A DNA stretch of 64,000 nt from Lobosporangium transversale (taxonomy: Eukaryota > Mortierellomycota > Mortierellomycetes > Mortierellales > Mortierellaceae): NCBI RefSeq assembly GCF_002105155.1, contig NW_019029021.1:124001-188000 (forward strand), read 5' to 3'. Below are positions 40,131-52,150 of this stretch, in pieces (within the stretch, counting starts at the first letter, position 1; each line of letters opens with the position of its first letter). The position numbers and the translations under genes were made by a program. The notes under the pieces are model-generated. The model was given only the letters and a program-made list of their open reading frames with translations, searched no databases and was not told where the DNA came from.

Positions 40131-42540
40131 TCATATTTTCATAACTTTCTGAGGGCTGACTTGGTTTTCAGCATCTTCATCTTCCAACTTGCGTTTGATT
40201 GTATCCAGAAAATCAACATGCTCCGCTGGAAAAATCTTGCGAATATTTTTCTGATCGATCCTGATCAACACTTGTTTTAGGTCCTGGTCCGCTTCAGGCA
40301 TTTTAGATTTGCGCAACCTTGCAAGCATATTCTCCCTAGCCTCAATCTCCTTAAGACAAAGCCCCTGTACGCGACTCACGCTGTCTAATAGTTTGGCAGG
40401 ATACGCAACTACTATACTTACAAAAATATTACAAGGGCAGTAATTCTTGAGTTCCCAACATGCGTCTTGATACTCTTTTCCGATACTGTATCCACGGCCT
40501 TATTAGCTTCAAAAGTCATAAGAGCATGTCGAAGCTTGAGCTGCATAAACACAGGGAAGATTTTTTCCTGGATTCGAATGTAAAAGACTATATCCGGCCC
40601 TGAAGGCATATTTGACGGGAAGTAAAACGGGGGAACAGTCATATCTTCGTGTCTTGAGTTGTTGTTAACATGGGCAGACATGAAATCCTTCATTGAAATA
40701 TGCTCATGCGTGATCCCCTGGTTGCCGTTATCGCGCAAACCGACTATTTCTGTATCTCCATCGAGCTCTTCGCACATAGAACGGATCGTTGGGCTGTGAT
40801 CCCAGTTACAAAGATTCTTATTTTCTGATCCTGATTGAAATACGTCCATGAAAACGCCAATCATCATCGGTTCCCACCCACGTCCTTGGGCTTGAGGACT
40901 GTCAGCTTGTTCCATGCTTTTAAACTATTTACAAATTCAGGGTCCTGCGCCTTGAAATAGTTTTCTACTGCAGCCAGCACAAATGGTTCGTCTACTACAG
41001 TGGTTGTTTTCTTTCCGACAATACTGAACCTACCTAGAGCGTGTTCCACTAACAAAGGCTCTGCCCTTGGAAGTACTATACTCGTATCTCCAAACATATA
41101 GCGCTGAAAGAGTAGTAGTTTTAAAATTTCATGAGCCGAGCATCGATTCTTAAAATCCTTGGATAGCTTAATATTTTGAGTAAATTTTCTCTCCAACCGA
41201 ATAAGTTCATAGCAGAGGTTGGCTTTCTCTCTACATAAATCGTATGAGACAAGATCCTTTTCTACAAGGTCGACTGCTCGCTTCCATCCATATTTCGTGT
41301 TGAATTCAATGGTCTTCTCAATCGATTTGGTGATTGGACGAAAACAGCAAACAAGTTTTTTCACCATCAACTCAACAGCCTGTGATGGTAGGAGTTCATC
41401 TAGGCGAGTTTTCGCGGCTTCGTCCTTGAGTAGGCCCTTAAGATTGGTGATATAAGTACTGACTGACTCATAACCAACCCATCCAGGGAACTCCATGCAC
41501 TCAAACTTCAGATATTCCAAGAATGATTCGAGCAATTTTGAAATGATTATACTGCTGTATCCCTCCTGAATAGATCCACCCTTCTCTGCCCATGTAAGAA
41601 TGTAAATACAGAGTCTTGTCCCAGTAGTGACGATCGTGAGTTTCTCCGAACCTGCGATGTCTCGAGTTGCACACAAAATAGGATAAAGCAATGACCGAGC
41701 AGGCTCTCTCGCTATCGTTGGCTCAAATTCATTAGGGTAAGCTTCACCAAGGATCTGTGCCTCATCGTATACTACTAAAAACCTTGTGGATCCTGAAGCA
41801 CCCTTGGAGTATAGTCCATCTTGCACATGTAAACGTACTCTTACTATTCGGAACTTGCAAGCAGTATTGGAGGATCTTTAGTCGTGCAAGCAATAGTAGG
41901 AACGTTAATCGAGTAGCTGGACGAAGGGTCCCTTCTAGCTACAACAAACGCTTCAGCGAGATATGGGCTAGATTTTTTTATTTCAACCTCTTGGAGCTCT
42001 CTCTATTTCCTATAGAAGTCACTTCGTTTTTTTGCGCTATCGTTGATGTCATCAACGTCAACTAATTTACGTTTTGTCTTATCTCCATAGCTGCTCATCA
42101 CTTCTCCCCCTACTTTACCGATCTCCTCCTCAACCTTGACCTCCACTTGATCGTCCTCATGCCTCCTCTTCGCCTCTTCCTCTTCTTCTTCTTCCGCATA
42201 ATCTTCAGGCTCTAATCCTGCTTTAGCAAACATCTTTTTTGGGTCAGAGAGACGATCACTATTGTTAGAGGAACTCTCCTCTTCCTCTTTATACTTTTAC
42301 AGTATCCTCAGTCTTCCATCCTTCCTTTTTTAACCTTTCTTTCAGCTCTCCTATATGATCATCGGTCGCATCGTTGGTATCACTACCATCACTATCCTCC
42401 TCTCCATAATCTTCATCATCCTCAGGCTTCTATCCTGGCCTTGCAATCTTTTGTAGCATTTCGAGGTGAACAGTCAGCGGAAGTCTCCTAATATCTACTG
42501 TGGACGGTGGCTACATGCTATTCATTTCCCTGGCATCCAC
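40131..42540 (-). pseudogene. Crinkler-like NTPase-nuclease gene, broken in several places
   Basis: Segments that follow one another in homologous order lie in different frames. They are an acidic N-terminal region (about 42540-42003), EVEIKKSSPYLAEAFVVARR (to 41846), an NTPase-like domain with Walker B (FLVVYDEAQILGE, 41826-40864), a nuclease-like domain (40915-40418), and a C-terminal segment (VVAYPAKLL onward, about 40415-40131). Lesions include stop codons near 42430 and at 42003-42005, a frameshift in 41846-41880, a frameshift near 40870-40915, and a frameshift near 40418. The nuclease part shows GPDIVF and FMQLKLR, which fits the PD-(D/E)xK core with Q in place of E. The family reading (P-loop NTPase plus restriction-type nuclease) follows published analyses of Crinklers. 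Confidence 0.65.
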
Positions 42541-42608
42541 TTGATTTGGGCTCATACAACGATCTAACGAACAGATATAAATTTTAGAATGAGAAATATA
42601 TAGACCTC

Positions 42609-43004
42609 TTATAAGTCCAGGGTGTTAGCGCCAGAGAAGCCTCGCTTACTTGAAGTTGATGTCTCATCCTTAGCTTCAGCCATAAGTGTATGAATAAGGT
42701 CAAGCAGTCTTTGTGTCCTGGCTTCTTCGCGGACTTTTTGTCTTGTAATTTTATCATTTTCTTCCAAGGAAACGAACAATCGATTCAACTCATATCCCAT
42801 GTTGACTATAAGGGATCGGATATGCTTCATATTGGATTGAACCTTGGAGACCTCCGCTTTGAGATCCGAGAGCGAGGGTCCTTCTTGGGCCAGCTCCTTC
42901 TGCTCTTCCTGATTCTCGTCAAGTTCAGCCCACCCCATCTTCCTCTTACTCTCCCCACTTTCATCGCTCCGGGTCGCAATCTCCTTGCACCCTCTCCCAG
43001 CCAC
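42609..43004 (-). CDS. Coiled-coil protein of 131 residues, function unknown
   Basis: Starts MAGRGCKEIATRSDESG and has a predicted coiled coil (LKAEVSKVQSNMKHIRSLIV, then MGYELNRLFVSLEENDKITR) and a Ser-rich tail. It lies upstream of, and on the same strand as, the Crinkler-like pseudogene, so it may be the lost 5' part of that gene or a separate small gene. Family not recognised. Confidence 0.35.
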   Translation of the reverse strand: MAGRGCKEIATRSDESGESKRKMGWAELDENQEEQKELAQEGPSLSDLKAEVSKVQSNMKHIRSLIVNMGYELNRLFVSLEENDKITRQKVREEARTQRLLDLIHTLMAEAKDETSTSSKRGFSGANTLDL

Positions 43005-43219
43005 AACTTCTGCCTCATCATTTCCATCAAAAAGCCGCTGTGCAAGATCATCAAAGAGCTTCTACTGCACAAGACTGCCAACAAAGCACTGCACAAGAAC
43101 CTCAACAAAACACTGTACAAGAGCCTCAACAAAGCGCTGTACAAGGCAGTCAACAAGGCTCCTCTCATGAAGAGGACGATCAAATATCTGTCCACGCCCT
43201 TCCACCTCAAGAAGCAAAT

Positions 43220-43492
43220 ATGAGCGACCCTGCCGCGGCCGACAAGTGCGTAAGCGCATTACTCCTCCGTCGCTACGATGCTCTATTAGGCTCAGCAAAG
43301 CAAATGGTACAGCGAAATGCGAAAAATGCAATGCAAAATGCGAAAAATGCAATGCAAAATGCGGAAAACGCAATGCAAAATGCGACAGCCTACATTAACA
43401 TAATAGGGATGTTTGAGGAACAGGTGAAAGAGGAATGCCATATAATTGATAGGCAGAAGAATATTGGCGGATACGCACTCGGGCCATCATAA
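43220..43492 (+). CDS. Small protein with heptad repeats, function unknown
   Basis: 90 residues from the ATG at 43220 (MSDPAAADKCVSALLLRRYD). Three exact or near-exact 21-nt repeats (about 43318-43380) encode AKNAMQN, which would form a heptad helix, followed by a helical tail. The frame extends upstream without an ATG through a second tandem region (about 43078-43160; 24-nt units encoding QQSTAQEP), so the true start may be further left. Family not recognised. Confidence 0.4.
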   Translation: MSDPAAADKCVSALLLRRYDALLGSAKQMVQRNAKNAMQNAKNAMQNAENAMQNATAYINIIGMFEEQVKEECHIIDRQKNIGGYALGPS

Positions 43493-45451
43493 AAAAAGAA
43501 ATAGCAAATAAATAAAATAGACCTTTTCTGTTGTTTAGTGAGGTTTAATCTTCAGTCATCTTCCAACCTTTTGTTCTGTTGTACTTACGCAAAACTTTAA
43601 AAGGCAAGAACCTTTCGTGAATAAAAAAAAAGATAAAAGTCTTCGCTTTTATTGGAGCCATTTCATATTGTTTTATATAGAAATCAAAGAATTTAGGTTT
43701 TCATCTACCGATTGTCCACGTTTCCTTCTGTTCCCACGAGGTTTTCTAACGTGGCGAAGTGGCTCATATTAGTGCTTTTTTTTTTTTTTTTTTTTTTTTG
43801 TTTCTCCAAATTTATACAGCAAGGGGAAAGGAAAGGAGTGTGGTCAATCCGGATTTCAAAAATAAGGCAACTCTATGCCACTTACGGTCTCATTGGTGGT
43901 GTTACGCCTAAATCTGTATCTCAGAGCGAGCCAAAACTGCTCGATGGGATTCAAGGGAGGAGTGTATGGTGAGATAGAGACTGGATTGAATCCACGCTCC
44001 TTGATTGTCGCTTCAACAGTATTCGTGTAGTGGACAGTTATCCATAATGATGTTAACAGCCTTTCATTACTCAATGTAACAGAACATACCTGAATTTACG
44101 ACGCTTCGCCCAAAATTCCCAAAATAGCTAAAATAGAGCCCCTAACACTATTATTTTATGTATAGAGCAGACCTTTTCCCGAATAAAGGTTGCCTTCACA
44201 CCTAGCTTTATTCCCTCTGATCACCAATGTTACTTTTGCTTGTTTCAAAAAAACAAAGATAAAAAGCCATTCAAGGTTTTTGGTCATAACATTCCATTTC
44301 AGTATAGCGAGTTATGCTCTAAGGCCATATCAATTAAAAACAGGTTTCGCCTTTATGGACTGATTTCGGTGCTCATGGCCAGGGTATAGACGCTTCCAGC
44401 TAATATGAATGGTAGTAGAGGATCTTTGGGATATAGCATGAATGTATGAGCGAGTTTAAGTTAATTTTGACATTTCTTCACCAACTGGCACCTTTTTTTT
44501 TCTACTAAGCAAATAGTAATACGCTTATCCCCAAATCTCCGGAACATCTGAAAATGTCAGTATGGAAGTGGGAATCTTCGTAGTTGGCCGTTATTTATTT
44601 TCTACCTAAAAGTGCTATTGACATCTATAAAACAATCATATGCTTTTTGTATAGCGAGGATATATAATCTTTGTCACTAAGCGGTTCTAAGTCATTGAAT
44701 GTCTAACTTTGCTATATAGATTTCGCAGTAGACTTGATTTTAGAGACGCGTTCATTAAAAGGTCAAGAGCGTGTTGGCTCATTAAATACTTAAAGGCACG
44801 GGTATTCAAGCAGAAAGAGGTGAAGGTGTTAGAGTGATAATGCACATCCACGTCTAATGTAGACCTGTCTCAGAAAGATGGATGGTTTTTTTTTTTTTTT
44901 TTTTTTTGATAACGGGGACCCACGAGGCCATGAAGGACTTATTAGATGTTGGTTCTATAAATGAGTTGTCCCAAATAGGTGTCTCCAAGATATGAATGGT
45001 ATGAATTAGTATGTCATTCAAATGGTCCGATCGAACGCGCCCATCAGTACCTTCTTCCTTCGTCTGTCACAAAATCTGGAATGTACGTCACACCATATGA
45101 TAAGTGTCAGTTAAAGAGGTTGGAATGGAGTTAGGTTCTCATAGCCAGCTATTGCGGAGAGCCTCTTTATTTGCAAATTGAGGAAAATCTGGAACAAATC
45201 TGTTCTGAAAACAGACGAAGGCACGTTATCCGTACAAATCCTTGTCAAAGTCAAATTGTTATAAAGTCGCGTCGTTGAGGTATGGCAACAGAAAGGATTG
45301 TCAAATAACAACCCTGAGGATCCTTGTCAATAAGAAAAAAAAAAAAAAAGGGTTATCAAATAACAGCGAAGCGCAGGATTGTCAAATCAGATATTTTAAA
45401 AAATCTATAGCTCCATTGTTTATATTCATTATTCTATAACTAGCCAAATCA
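43493..45451. other. Intergenic with transposase remnant
   Basis: Apart from the DDE remnant (43870-44130), this AT-rich stretch has T tracts (43778-43799, 44886-44908) and no supported gene. A minus-strand frame at 45111-45311 (LTLTRICTDNVPSSVF) is too short to judge. Confidence 0.5.
43870..44130 (-). mobile_element. Remnant of a Tc1/mariner (IS630-type) DDE transposase
   Basis: Two frames together give the end of a DDE domain: IIMDNCPLHEY (second Asp block), then after a frameshift VEATIKERGFNPVSISPYTP and PLNPIEQFWLALRYRFRR (the NPIE block with the third acidic residue). No terminal repeats were found near it. Confidence 0.7.
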
Positions 45452-47623
45452 TCATTGCCCGGAAAAGACAAATTTGATACGCGAATCGCTACTACGGCTA
45501 CATTCGTGCGCCAAGGTTCTTCCCAAGCCAGGCGATCCACAATAGAAGACACCGACTCTAATAATCTTTCCTGCAGAAGAAGATTGCTGTCGTTGTCGTC
45601 TTCGTCCTTGTTGTCGTTGTTGTCGTTGTTGCTGTTGTCCAATATCCTGATTACCATCGCCGTCATTCTCGCTGTCGTTGCCTTCACCATTACTCTCCTC
45701 TTCCTGAAACAGGAGCCTGCTCTTCATGTCTTCAAATAGAGTTGCAAAATCAGGGCGTCCAAAATGTATATTGTTAGGGCCTATAATGGCGTCATCACCC
45801 TGTTCTATATTTTCTGCTGCCCGTGCTACTGCCGCTGCTGCTGCTGTTGCTGTACTAGAATGGGATGTGGGCTGTGGGTTTATGGAAGGCGAAGAGATCG
45901 ATTGTAAGGAGATAAGCAAGCCCGATTCTAATGCCGAATCACCACCGCCATAACGATCCAAAGGCGACAATAATTCCTCATGTTCCTCATGTTCATCATC
46001 ATCTTCAGAATATCGTCGTCGCCCACTTCCAGAAGCCAGCCCTATAGACTCTGTTGTTGTTGTTGTTTCGATAGCTGGAGGTAGAGGGTTTTGTGTGCGT
46101 TTATTTTCCCGTCTAATAGCTTCATCATTCTGCTGAGATCTTTTAATCCCAATACTGGAGCTCCGTCTAGGAGATAGATTGTTACAAAGGGCTGATGGCG
46201 ATGGCGATGACGATGACGATGAATAAGCTGTTTCTGATGTGAAATATATATGAATGCGGATCAACCCTGTCCTGAAGAGCTCCATGGTTTTCTCCATTGA
46301 GAACAGTGACTGAAACCATTCAAGCTTGTTGGCGTCGCGCGACACCCAATATAGATCTAATGTTTCAAGTCTTGAGCTCTGCGTCTCTTGATGCCGAAAC
46401 CTATAATTGGGTTGTACAAAATTAATTATCGTTTTTTTTTTTTTTTTTTTTTTTTTTAAAGCTGGTCAATTATATACAAATCGAGTGAAAGGAACCAAAA
46501 AAAAAAAAAAAAAAAAAAAAGTTCTTTACCAAATATGTCGAAGGATACCCGAAAAGGTCGTAATTCCGTTCCCTGTCCCAATGAGCACCGCATGATCAAA
46601 ATCCAAAACATCATCTTTAGGCCCTCCATATGGACCATCAACCTTGATGAGAGGCAGTAATGAACGATCCCGAACAACCTGTATCTGCTCTATCCGCGGT
46701 GTTTCTGGTCCATATCCCAATAATCTTGCAAGGTTCCTTGTCCAGTCACCGTCCTGTCGAATATCCAATGATATATACTGTTCGAACGGTGATGATGTGA
46801 TCGTAAACGGATGCCATTCAAATTTGGACAGCCGGGGTATATTGAGGTAAACATGCTGTCCTGGACGATAATGAAGGGAAGGTTGCTTAAAATTGAGCTC
46901 GATGGCACCTCCAGGATGAGCAATGGCGGATGACAAAACAATGGGCTGAAAAGATTCAAAGGTCCGGAGTAGACGTTCGATCACGTAAATAATAGAGGCG
47001 AGCACAATGTATTTCCAAGAGTTGTAGCCACGACATTCACCGTCATTTGTCTTTACAAAACATCCGTAGCCATGAAATGTGTAGAAGGCCATGACCAAAA
47101 GAGCCAAATGATGAGTATACCAAAAGACTTCATAGTTCCTCTTTCGAATCTTTTGATGGGCTGTGATGAACATGATGCCGAGTAAGAGGAGCATCCAGTA
47201 TCCAGTCACTCCTGCCCAGGTCCCAAAATGATATGACATGGCACTACCGCGGCCCAATTGTTCAAGTCGATAAAAGTTGACGCAATGCCCTAATAGATGG
47301 ATCGTCAAAAATACAAGGATGTGATAGGCGAGGAACCTGTGGTAATAAGTCAGGCTGGAGTTGCTTCCCTCGGAGATTGTGCCATGGCCGATATTGAACG
47401 CAAAGACGATCCGTGCAATATAGGAGAGCAACTTGCGACAGACTAGGAGCATGATTATGGCCATGTCAAAGGCCAGACAGAGCGCTGCTCCTCGGGAGCA
47501 GTAGATGGAGAAACCAATTGCATTGATATTAGAAAGTTCGCTATCGTTACGCTGGAGCAGAAAGCCGTAGGTGAATATGGCGACATGTGCAGCTGAGATG
47601 AGTCTCTTGACGATTGTCGACAT
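45452..47623 (-). CDS. NADPH oxidase (Nox-type), two exons, with a long insertion
   Basis: Exon 1 is 47623-46530 and exon 2 is 46400-45452; a 129-nt intron (donor GTAAAG, acceptor TAG) joins HIW to FRHQET, giving 680 residues. It transfers electrons from NADPH through FAD and two hemes to oxygen, making superoxide. Six membrane helices fill residues 1-220. The four heme ligands fit Nox spacing: H95 and H109 (14 apart), H171 and H184 (13 apart). FAD motif HPFTITSSP lies at 271-279, then DGPYGGP (329-335), GTGNGITTF (349-357) and a C-terminal VGVFYCGSPGLG. About 210 residues of Ser/Glu/Gln-rich sequence interrupt the NADPH domain, and the usual aromatic C-terminus is replaced by FVFSGQ. No EF-hands. 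Confidence 0.85.
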
Positions 47624-48330
47624 TGATCAGAATGTGTGTATGAAGAAAAAAAAAAAAAAAGAAGTAAGGAGAGAGGGCTGTGGAGGGAATGTCATAGGAG
47701 CGAGTGAATATGCCATGACAAAGAAGCAAGATCACTTATTCTTGTTAGGGCAGTGACATGGAGCAATGGAAAGAATGGGTGGTGTTGATGTTGAACTATT
47801 TGTAGAGAGTAAAAATTAAAACGGGGGTCTATACACCGTTCGTATATTTTTAGCATTACGAACATTTGAAGTAACTTCTAGGCCGGTGTGAAATTCCGAT
47901 CAAAGACGCGACATTTCCCTCTCTGCTCGTACCTGCTAGACTGTGCCTAGGAAATATTACTATGGTAAGCTGTCCGTGTTGCTCTTGATATGGTATGACA
48001 TTATGGGACAGGTTAGGATGTGTAGCTCAACGACTATATCACATGTTGTAAAATCATTGAACTAAAGGATGCTGCATTTGTTCTAGGCTTCCCTTTTCTT
48101 TAAGCCATTTCAAGCAATGACGCAGGCCACTCCACCCAAGGCTGGAGCACAGTCTTGTAGACGATCTTGCACCTGTACATCCCAAGTTTGCCTTTAATTC
48201 TTTCATTGTTGGTGAATACATTAGGATGACTTGGATATGTAAACATTAGGATATGCGACATAGAGATGACTATGACTAAAAAAAAAAAAAAAAAAAAAAA
48301 AAAAACGCGTCGCGAAAGATAAATGTGGAC

Positions 48331-48363
<33 letters not shown>

Positions 48364-49047
48364 AGATTTGTTGGTAGCCATGATATATATTGTGGCATCA
48401 TACCAAGAGTAATCTATACAGGGATAGTAAACTTCTGTCTGGCGCAGCTGCAGTAACAGTGATTGATGTCCTTTGCCACGGTTTCCCTTGTGCACATGAT
48501 TGTATTGCAATTTGACCAGACGAAATCCGAACCACATATATATTTTGGCGTTGAATCATTCGTGTTGCATTTGGGGGGGGGGTTTCTATCAAGAGCTCTG
48601 TCTCTGCAAGTTTAAGACTTATTGTATTAGTGATGACCATTTTACTGCCCCGTGTTCTATATACTCTCTTACTGTGTAACTCCTCCTTCTTTCGGCCTTT
48701 TCATATAATACTTGATCTTTATGAGTATCCCCCACATTACCAATGTACATACATGGTTTATGAACTATGCGCTCTATTCCTTTCTTGTTACGACAGCATT
48801 TTTTTTTCCATCCCCAACTAAAGCACGGAATTTGTATCGACAGTTATATATTTTAATGCCAACCGCCTCTTTTTTTTTTTTTTTTTTGTCACTATCCTTC
48901 ACGTGTCATTTGGGAAAATGTATAATCTATGAACGCATTGCAATCGTCATTCGAGATTCAGGTTTTGTTTGTAGGTAAAAAAAAAAAAAGGCAGAGAATT
49001 CTTCATGATAACCAATTTCAGTTCCTGCATTATATATATTTATACTT

Positions 49048-49084
<37 letters not shown>

Positions 49085-49397
49085 CATTATATATTATTTA
49101 TTTATTTATTTTTAGGTGAATTGAAAAAAGACATTACGTGTATTCTGGACACACAACAAATACAATTTAGTCGTGGCGCAGAGGATGCATGTACCCCTGA
49201 CAGTCAATAAAAGTAAAAAAAAAAAGGCTTGCAACAACAACACCCATGACACCGAAGGCTTAAATTCGCTCAATATATCCCTTAACGGTCAATACAGACA
49301 TTGATGTAAACATAAATATAAATATATAAAATATAAAGTAGTACAAAATATACATGAATATCAAGCGCTTCTTGAGGTGTATTACTAAAAACCTATT

Positions 49398-49434
<37 letters not shown>

Positions 49435-49694
49435 CGACTTGACAATTATCTGGGGCATTGCTATTTATTTGTACGTCATTCAAAATGACGCCTAAAAGCT
49501 AAATTTGTTCCTCCCATTTGAACTACAAAGTAATCTTTTGATACTTTTTTTTTTTTTTTTTTTTTTTTTTGGGTGAATATTCAATCTTCGATAAACGTTG
49601 GGTATTCCTAAAAAAGGAAGAAAAAGAAAAAAGAAACTCTCAAATACTTCAACCAAGAGGTGGGGAAAAGAAAGAAGAAGGAGAAGAAAAGAAC
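47624..49694. other. Intergenic, no gene seen
   Basis: Rich in homopolymers: A at 47646-47661 and 48279-48305, T at 48334-48362, 48871-48887, 49402-49434 and 49545-49570, a G run near 48573-48582. Includes a TTA microsatellite (49049-49088). Open frames here are shadows of the tracts. Confidence 0.6.
49049..49088. repeat. TTA microsatellite
   Basis: About 13 TTA units, ending in an interrupted unit (TTATCATTAT). Confidence 0.8.
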
Positions 49695-51287
49695 CTAACG
49701 TTCACGTTCATGATCTTCTAAAGAGGATTCCGGGTTGCTGCCTGCTTCCATCTGGTACAAGTCAACATACTTTCGAAGTTCTTCTTCCAATGCCACGATG
49801 TAATCAACGGCTTTTCGAAGGATCGTCGCCTTGGAATCGGTGTTTTGGGCGCATTCGGGAATAACACTCTTGAGTTCATCAAATCCGCCGTTGATCTTCT
49901 CTCGTCTCTTCTGTTCCGAGATGATGTGAGCCACACGGCGTGTCGGGTCCACAGGCTCCTTTGGTGTAGGCACAACCGAGGGAACCTTACGTGTCTGACG
50001 ACCATGATACTTGCGTGGAGCCGAAGTTTGAGGCGCTCGAGGCGGGAGAGCACGTGCTGGAGGGATGATCCGAGGAGCAGGGATGGTCAAACTTTTGCTC
50101 CGCGTCCTGGGAGAGTTTTGGGGTTGAGCCTCCTGTGGCTGCGACTGCTGCGAAGGTGAGGATTGGGGCTGAAATTGGTTGTAACTGCTATTTGCAGGCA
50201 ACGAGGAAGACATGGCAGCAGAAGTCAACTGTTGCTGTTGCTGCTGCTGCTGTCTCTGGAAGTGCTGAGTGATCGCGGAGGAGATCGCGTTGAATGAAGG
50301 GGTTTGGGCGGTAGAGGTGGGGATAAATCCGGAGGAATGGTGTTGATACATCATCGGAAGGCTTTGAGGTTGGAAGGAGGGTGTCGTTGGAGTGGTAGCT
50401 GAAGGTCCGGAATAATGAGAGGAAAACGCAGGGCGGCCACGGGTAGCCCCGGGCATGGCCATGGGCATGGCAGCTGAAGAAGATGATCCGGAAGGTGACG
50501 GGGAGGAAGAAGGCATCACGGAAAGTGAGGCAAGAGACGCAAGCGAGGTTTCAATTCCATGGATGCTGGTATTGTTGTTGTTGTTGTTGTTGTTGTTACC
50601 ACCATTACCGCCTGTACGACCATGTGAGTGCTGATGGTGAGAGTATCCAGCAGTGCTCGAAGCCAATAGACCAGGCGAAAGCATGGAAGAAGTCATAGGA
50701 CTGGTGTCTGAAGTAATTGATCCAGGCGATGAAGGCGATAAAGGGGAGGAAGGAGCAAAGCCGGTGAAGCCTGAAGGGATAACAAAACCCTGAGTGACCT
50801 GAGAATTGGAGAGGCTCCTATGATGATGCAGACCCATCATTCCGCCACTGTCTTGGGCTTGGTTGCGATCTTCGGACTTTTTATCATCCTCTTCGTCCAT
50901 CTCGTCTTCATCAATGTCCTCGTCACTGATCATGTCATCAGTGTTTTTGATGTTGATATGTTGATGGCCTCCTCCGAATGATGGTTGCTGAAACATACTG
51001 GGACGATCTTGGTTAGTGCTGGCAGTGTTGCCTCGTGCGAAGCTGCCATTGTTGTCCATGTTACTGTCACCGTTAGCCTGACTGCTCTTTTTTCTTAAGC
51101 CATAGCCGTATCCCTGAGACTGCTGACGCTGTAATCTCCGATGTTGTTGAATTTGCTCCTGGAGCTGACGGACTTGCTGTGATTGCGGTAGGTGGTTCAG
51201 ATTACTCGATAGCCCCAGAGCCGAGGCTGGCTTTGACCAGGACGGAGGAGGATTCATGTCTAAGTCAACAACAAGAGACGAGTGCAT
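49695..51287 (-). CDS. bHLH transcription factor
   Basis: 530 residues from the ATG at 51287. The basic helix-loop-helix domain occupies about residues 450-508: basic region AHIISEQKRREKIN, with His, Glu and Arg at the positions that read a CACGTG-type E-box, helix 1 GGFDELKSVIP, and helix 2 ATILRKAVDYIVALEEEL running into a short leucine-zipper-like segment (LRKYVDLY). The rest is low complexity: an N-terminal Gln-rich coil (LQEQIQQHRRLQRQQ), an acidic block (DEDIDEDEMDEEDDKK), Ser/Pro-rich regions and Asn and Gln runs. Likely a nuclear regulator; no closer identity can be given. A long CT-rich leader lies upstream. Confidence 0.85.
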   Translation of the reverse strand: MHSSLVVDLDMNPPPSWSKPASALGLSSNLNHLPQSQQVRQLQEQIQQHRRLQRQQSQGYGYGLRKKSSQANGDSNMDNNGSFARGNTASTNQDRPSMFQQPSFGGGHQHINIKNTDDMISDEDIDEDEMDEEDDKKSEDRNQAQDSGGMMGLHHHRSLSNSQVTQGFVIPSGFTGFAPSSPLSPSSPGSITSDTSPMTSSMLSPGLLASSTAGYSHHQHSHGRTGGNGGNNNNNNNNNTSIHGIETSLASLASLSVMPSSSPSPSGSSSSAAMPMAMPGATRGRPAFSSHYSGPSATTPTTPSFQPQSLPMMYQHHSSGFIPTSTAQTPSFNAISSAITQHFQRQQQQQQQQLTSAAMSSSLPANSSYNQFQPQSSPSQQSQPQEAQPQNSPRTRSKSLTIPAPRIIPPARALPPRAPQTSAPRKYHGRQTRKVPSVVPTPKEPVDPTRRVAHIISEQKRREKINGGFDELKSVIPECAQNTDSKATILRKAVDYIVALEEELRKYVDLYQMEAGSNPESSLEDHERER

Positions 51288-52150
51288 TGATTGACAGAGA
51301 AACCGAATAGTACTTGAAAGATAAAGAGGAAAAAAAGTAGAGAGATAAAAAAAAAAAAAAAAAATTGGAAGACAATAAAAAGAAAAACGGTTTTTGCGCT
51401 TCCAGGTTTATTATTAAAACTTGAAGAGAATAAAAAGTCGGTGAAGACAAAGACGAAACGGTATAGATATGAATGGATGACTAAATTTGAGAGGAAAGAA
51501 GGTAGATGGATCGGTAGATGGATTGAGTACAGGATCAAAGTTGTGTTTCTTGATAAAGTCTCAAGGATGGTTTGTAGGTGTGTGTAGGAAAAGGATTTAA
51601 AAGGACCAAAGATGGTCAGACAGGAAGGGGGAGAGGTAGGAGGAAGGAGGAAGGAAGGAAGAGGAAGAGGAAGAGGAAGGTAAGAAGAGGAAGAGGAGGA
51701 GCGAGAAGAGGTAGAGTAGGAGGGTAGGAAGAGGTAGAGTAGGAAGAGGAGAAGGAAGGAGGAAGGGAGGAGGAGGAGAGGGAGGAAAAGCGAGAGGCAG
51801 AGAGAAAGAGTGAAGAGCACCAACGAAAGGTAAAGAGTGAGAGAGAAAGAGAGCGAGAGAAGAATAAGGAAAAAAAAGAAAATCCTGGAAGCGCAAAGGA
51901 AACCAAGAAAGAGAAACAATTGAGAAAGAGGAGATTGGGAGGATGGAAGGTATTTATATTCGTTGGAAATACAATCCGCGGTGAAATGTCAGGATGAAAG
52001 TGGAAATGGGGCGATTTGATAAAGAGATATTTGTGCCACTAACAAACAGAGTTGGAACATTGTATTTTAATGCGCCCTCTCGGGAATCATGGACCCTTGT
52101 GGCAGAAAAGACCGATAACAAAATAACAAATAACAAATTACAGCTGAGAA
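51288..52150 (-). promoter_or_regulatory. Purine-rich upstream region of the bHLH gene
   Basis: 51600-51860 is almost all A and G on the plus strand (pyrimidine on the sense strand of the bHLH gene), made of irregular GGAAGA units. It creates long open but meaningless frames. It probably covers the promoter and 5' leader. Confidence 0.5.

Noticed and set aside
45111-45311. Possible LRR-type fragment on the minus strand
   Set aside because: Only about 30 residues look protein-like, with no detectable continuation on either side.
48100-48537. Minus-strand frame of 145 residues
   Set aside because: It runs through two long homopolymers (Lys and Phe runs) and has no conserved block.
51260-51919. 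Minus-strand frame of 219 residues made of Phe, Leu and Ser
   Set aside because: It is the translation of the purine-rich upstream tract of the bHLH gene; no domain, only CT-repeat codons.
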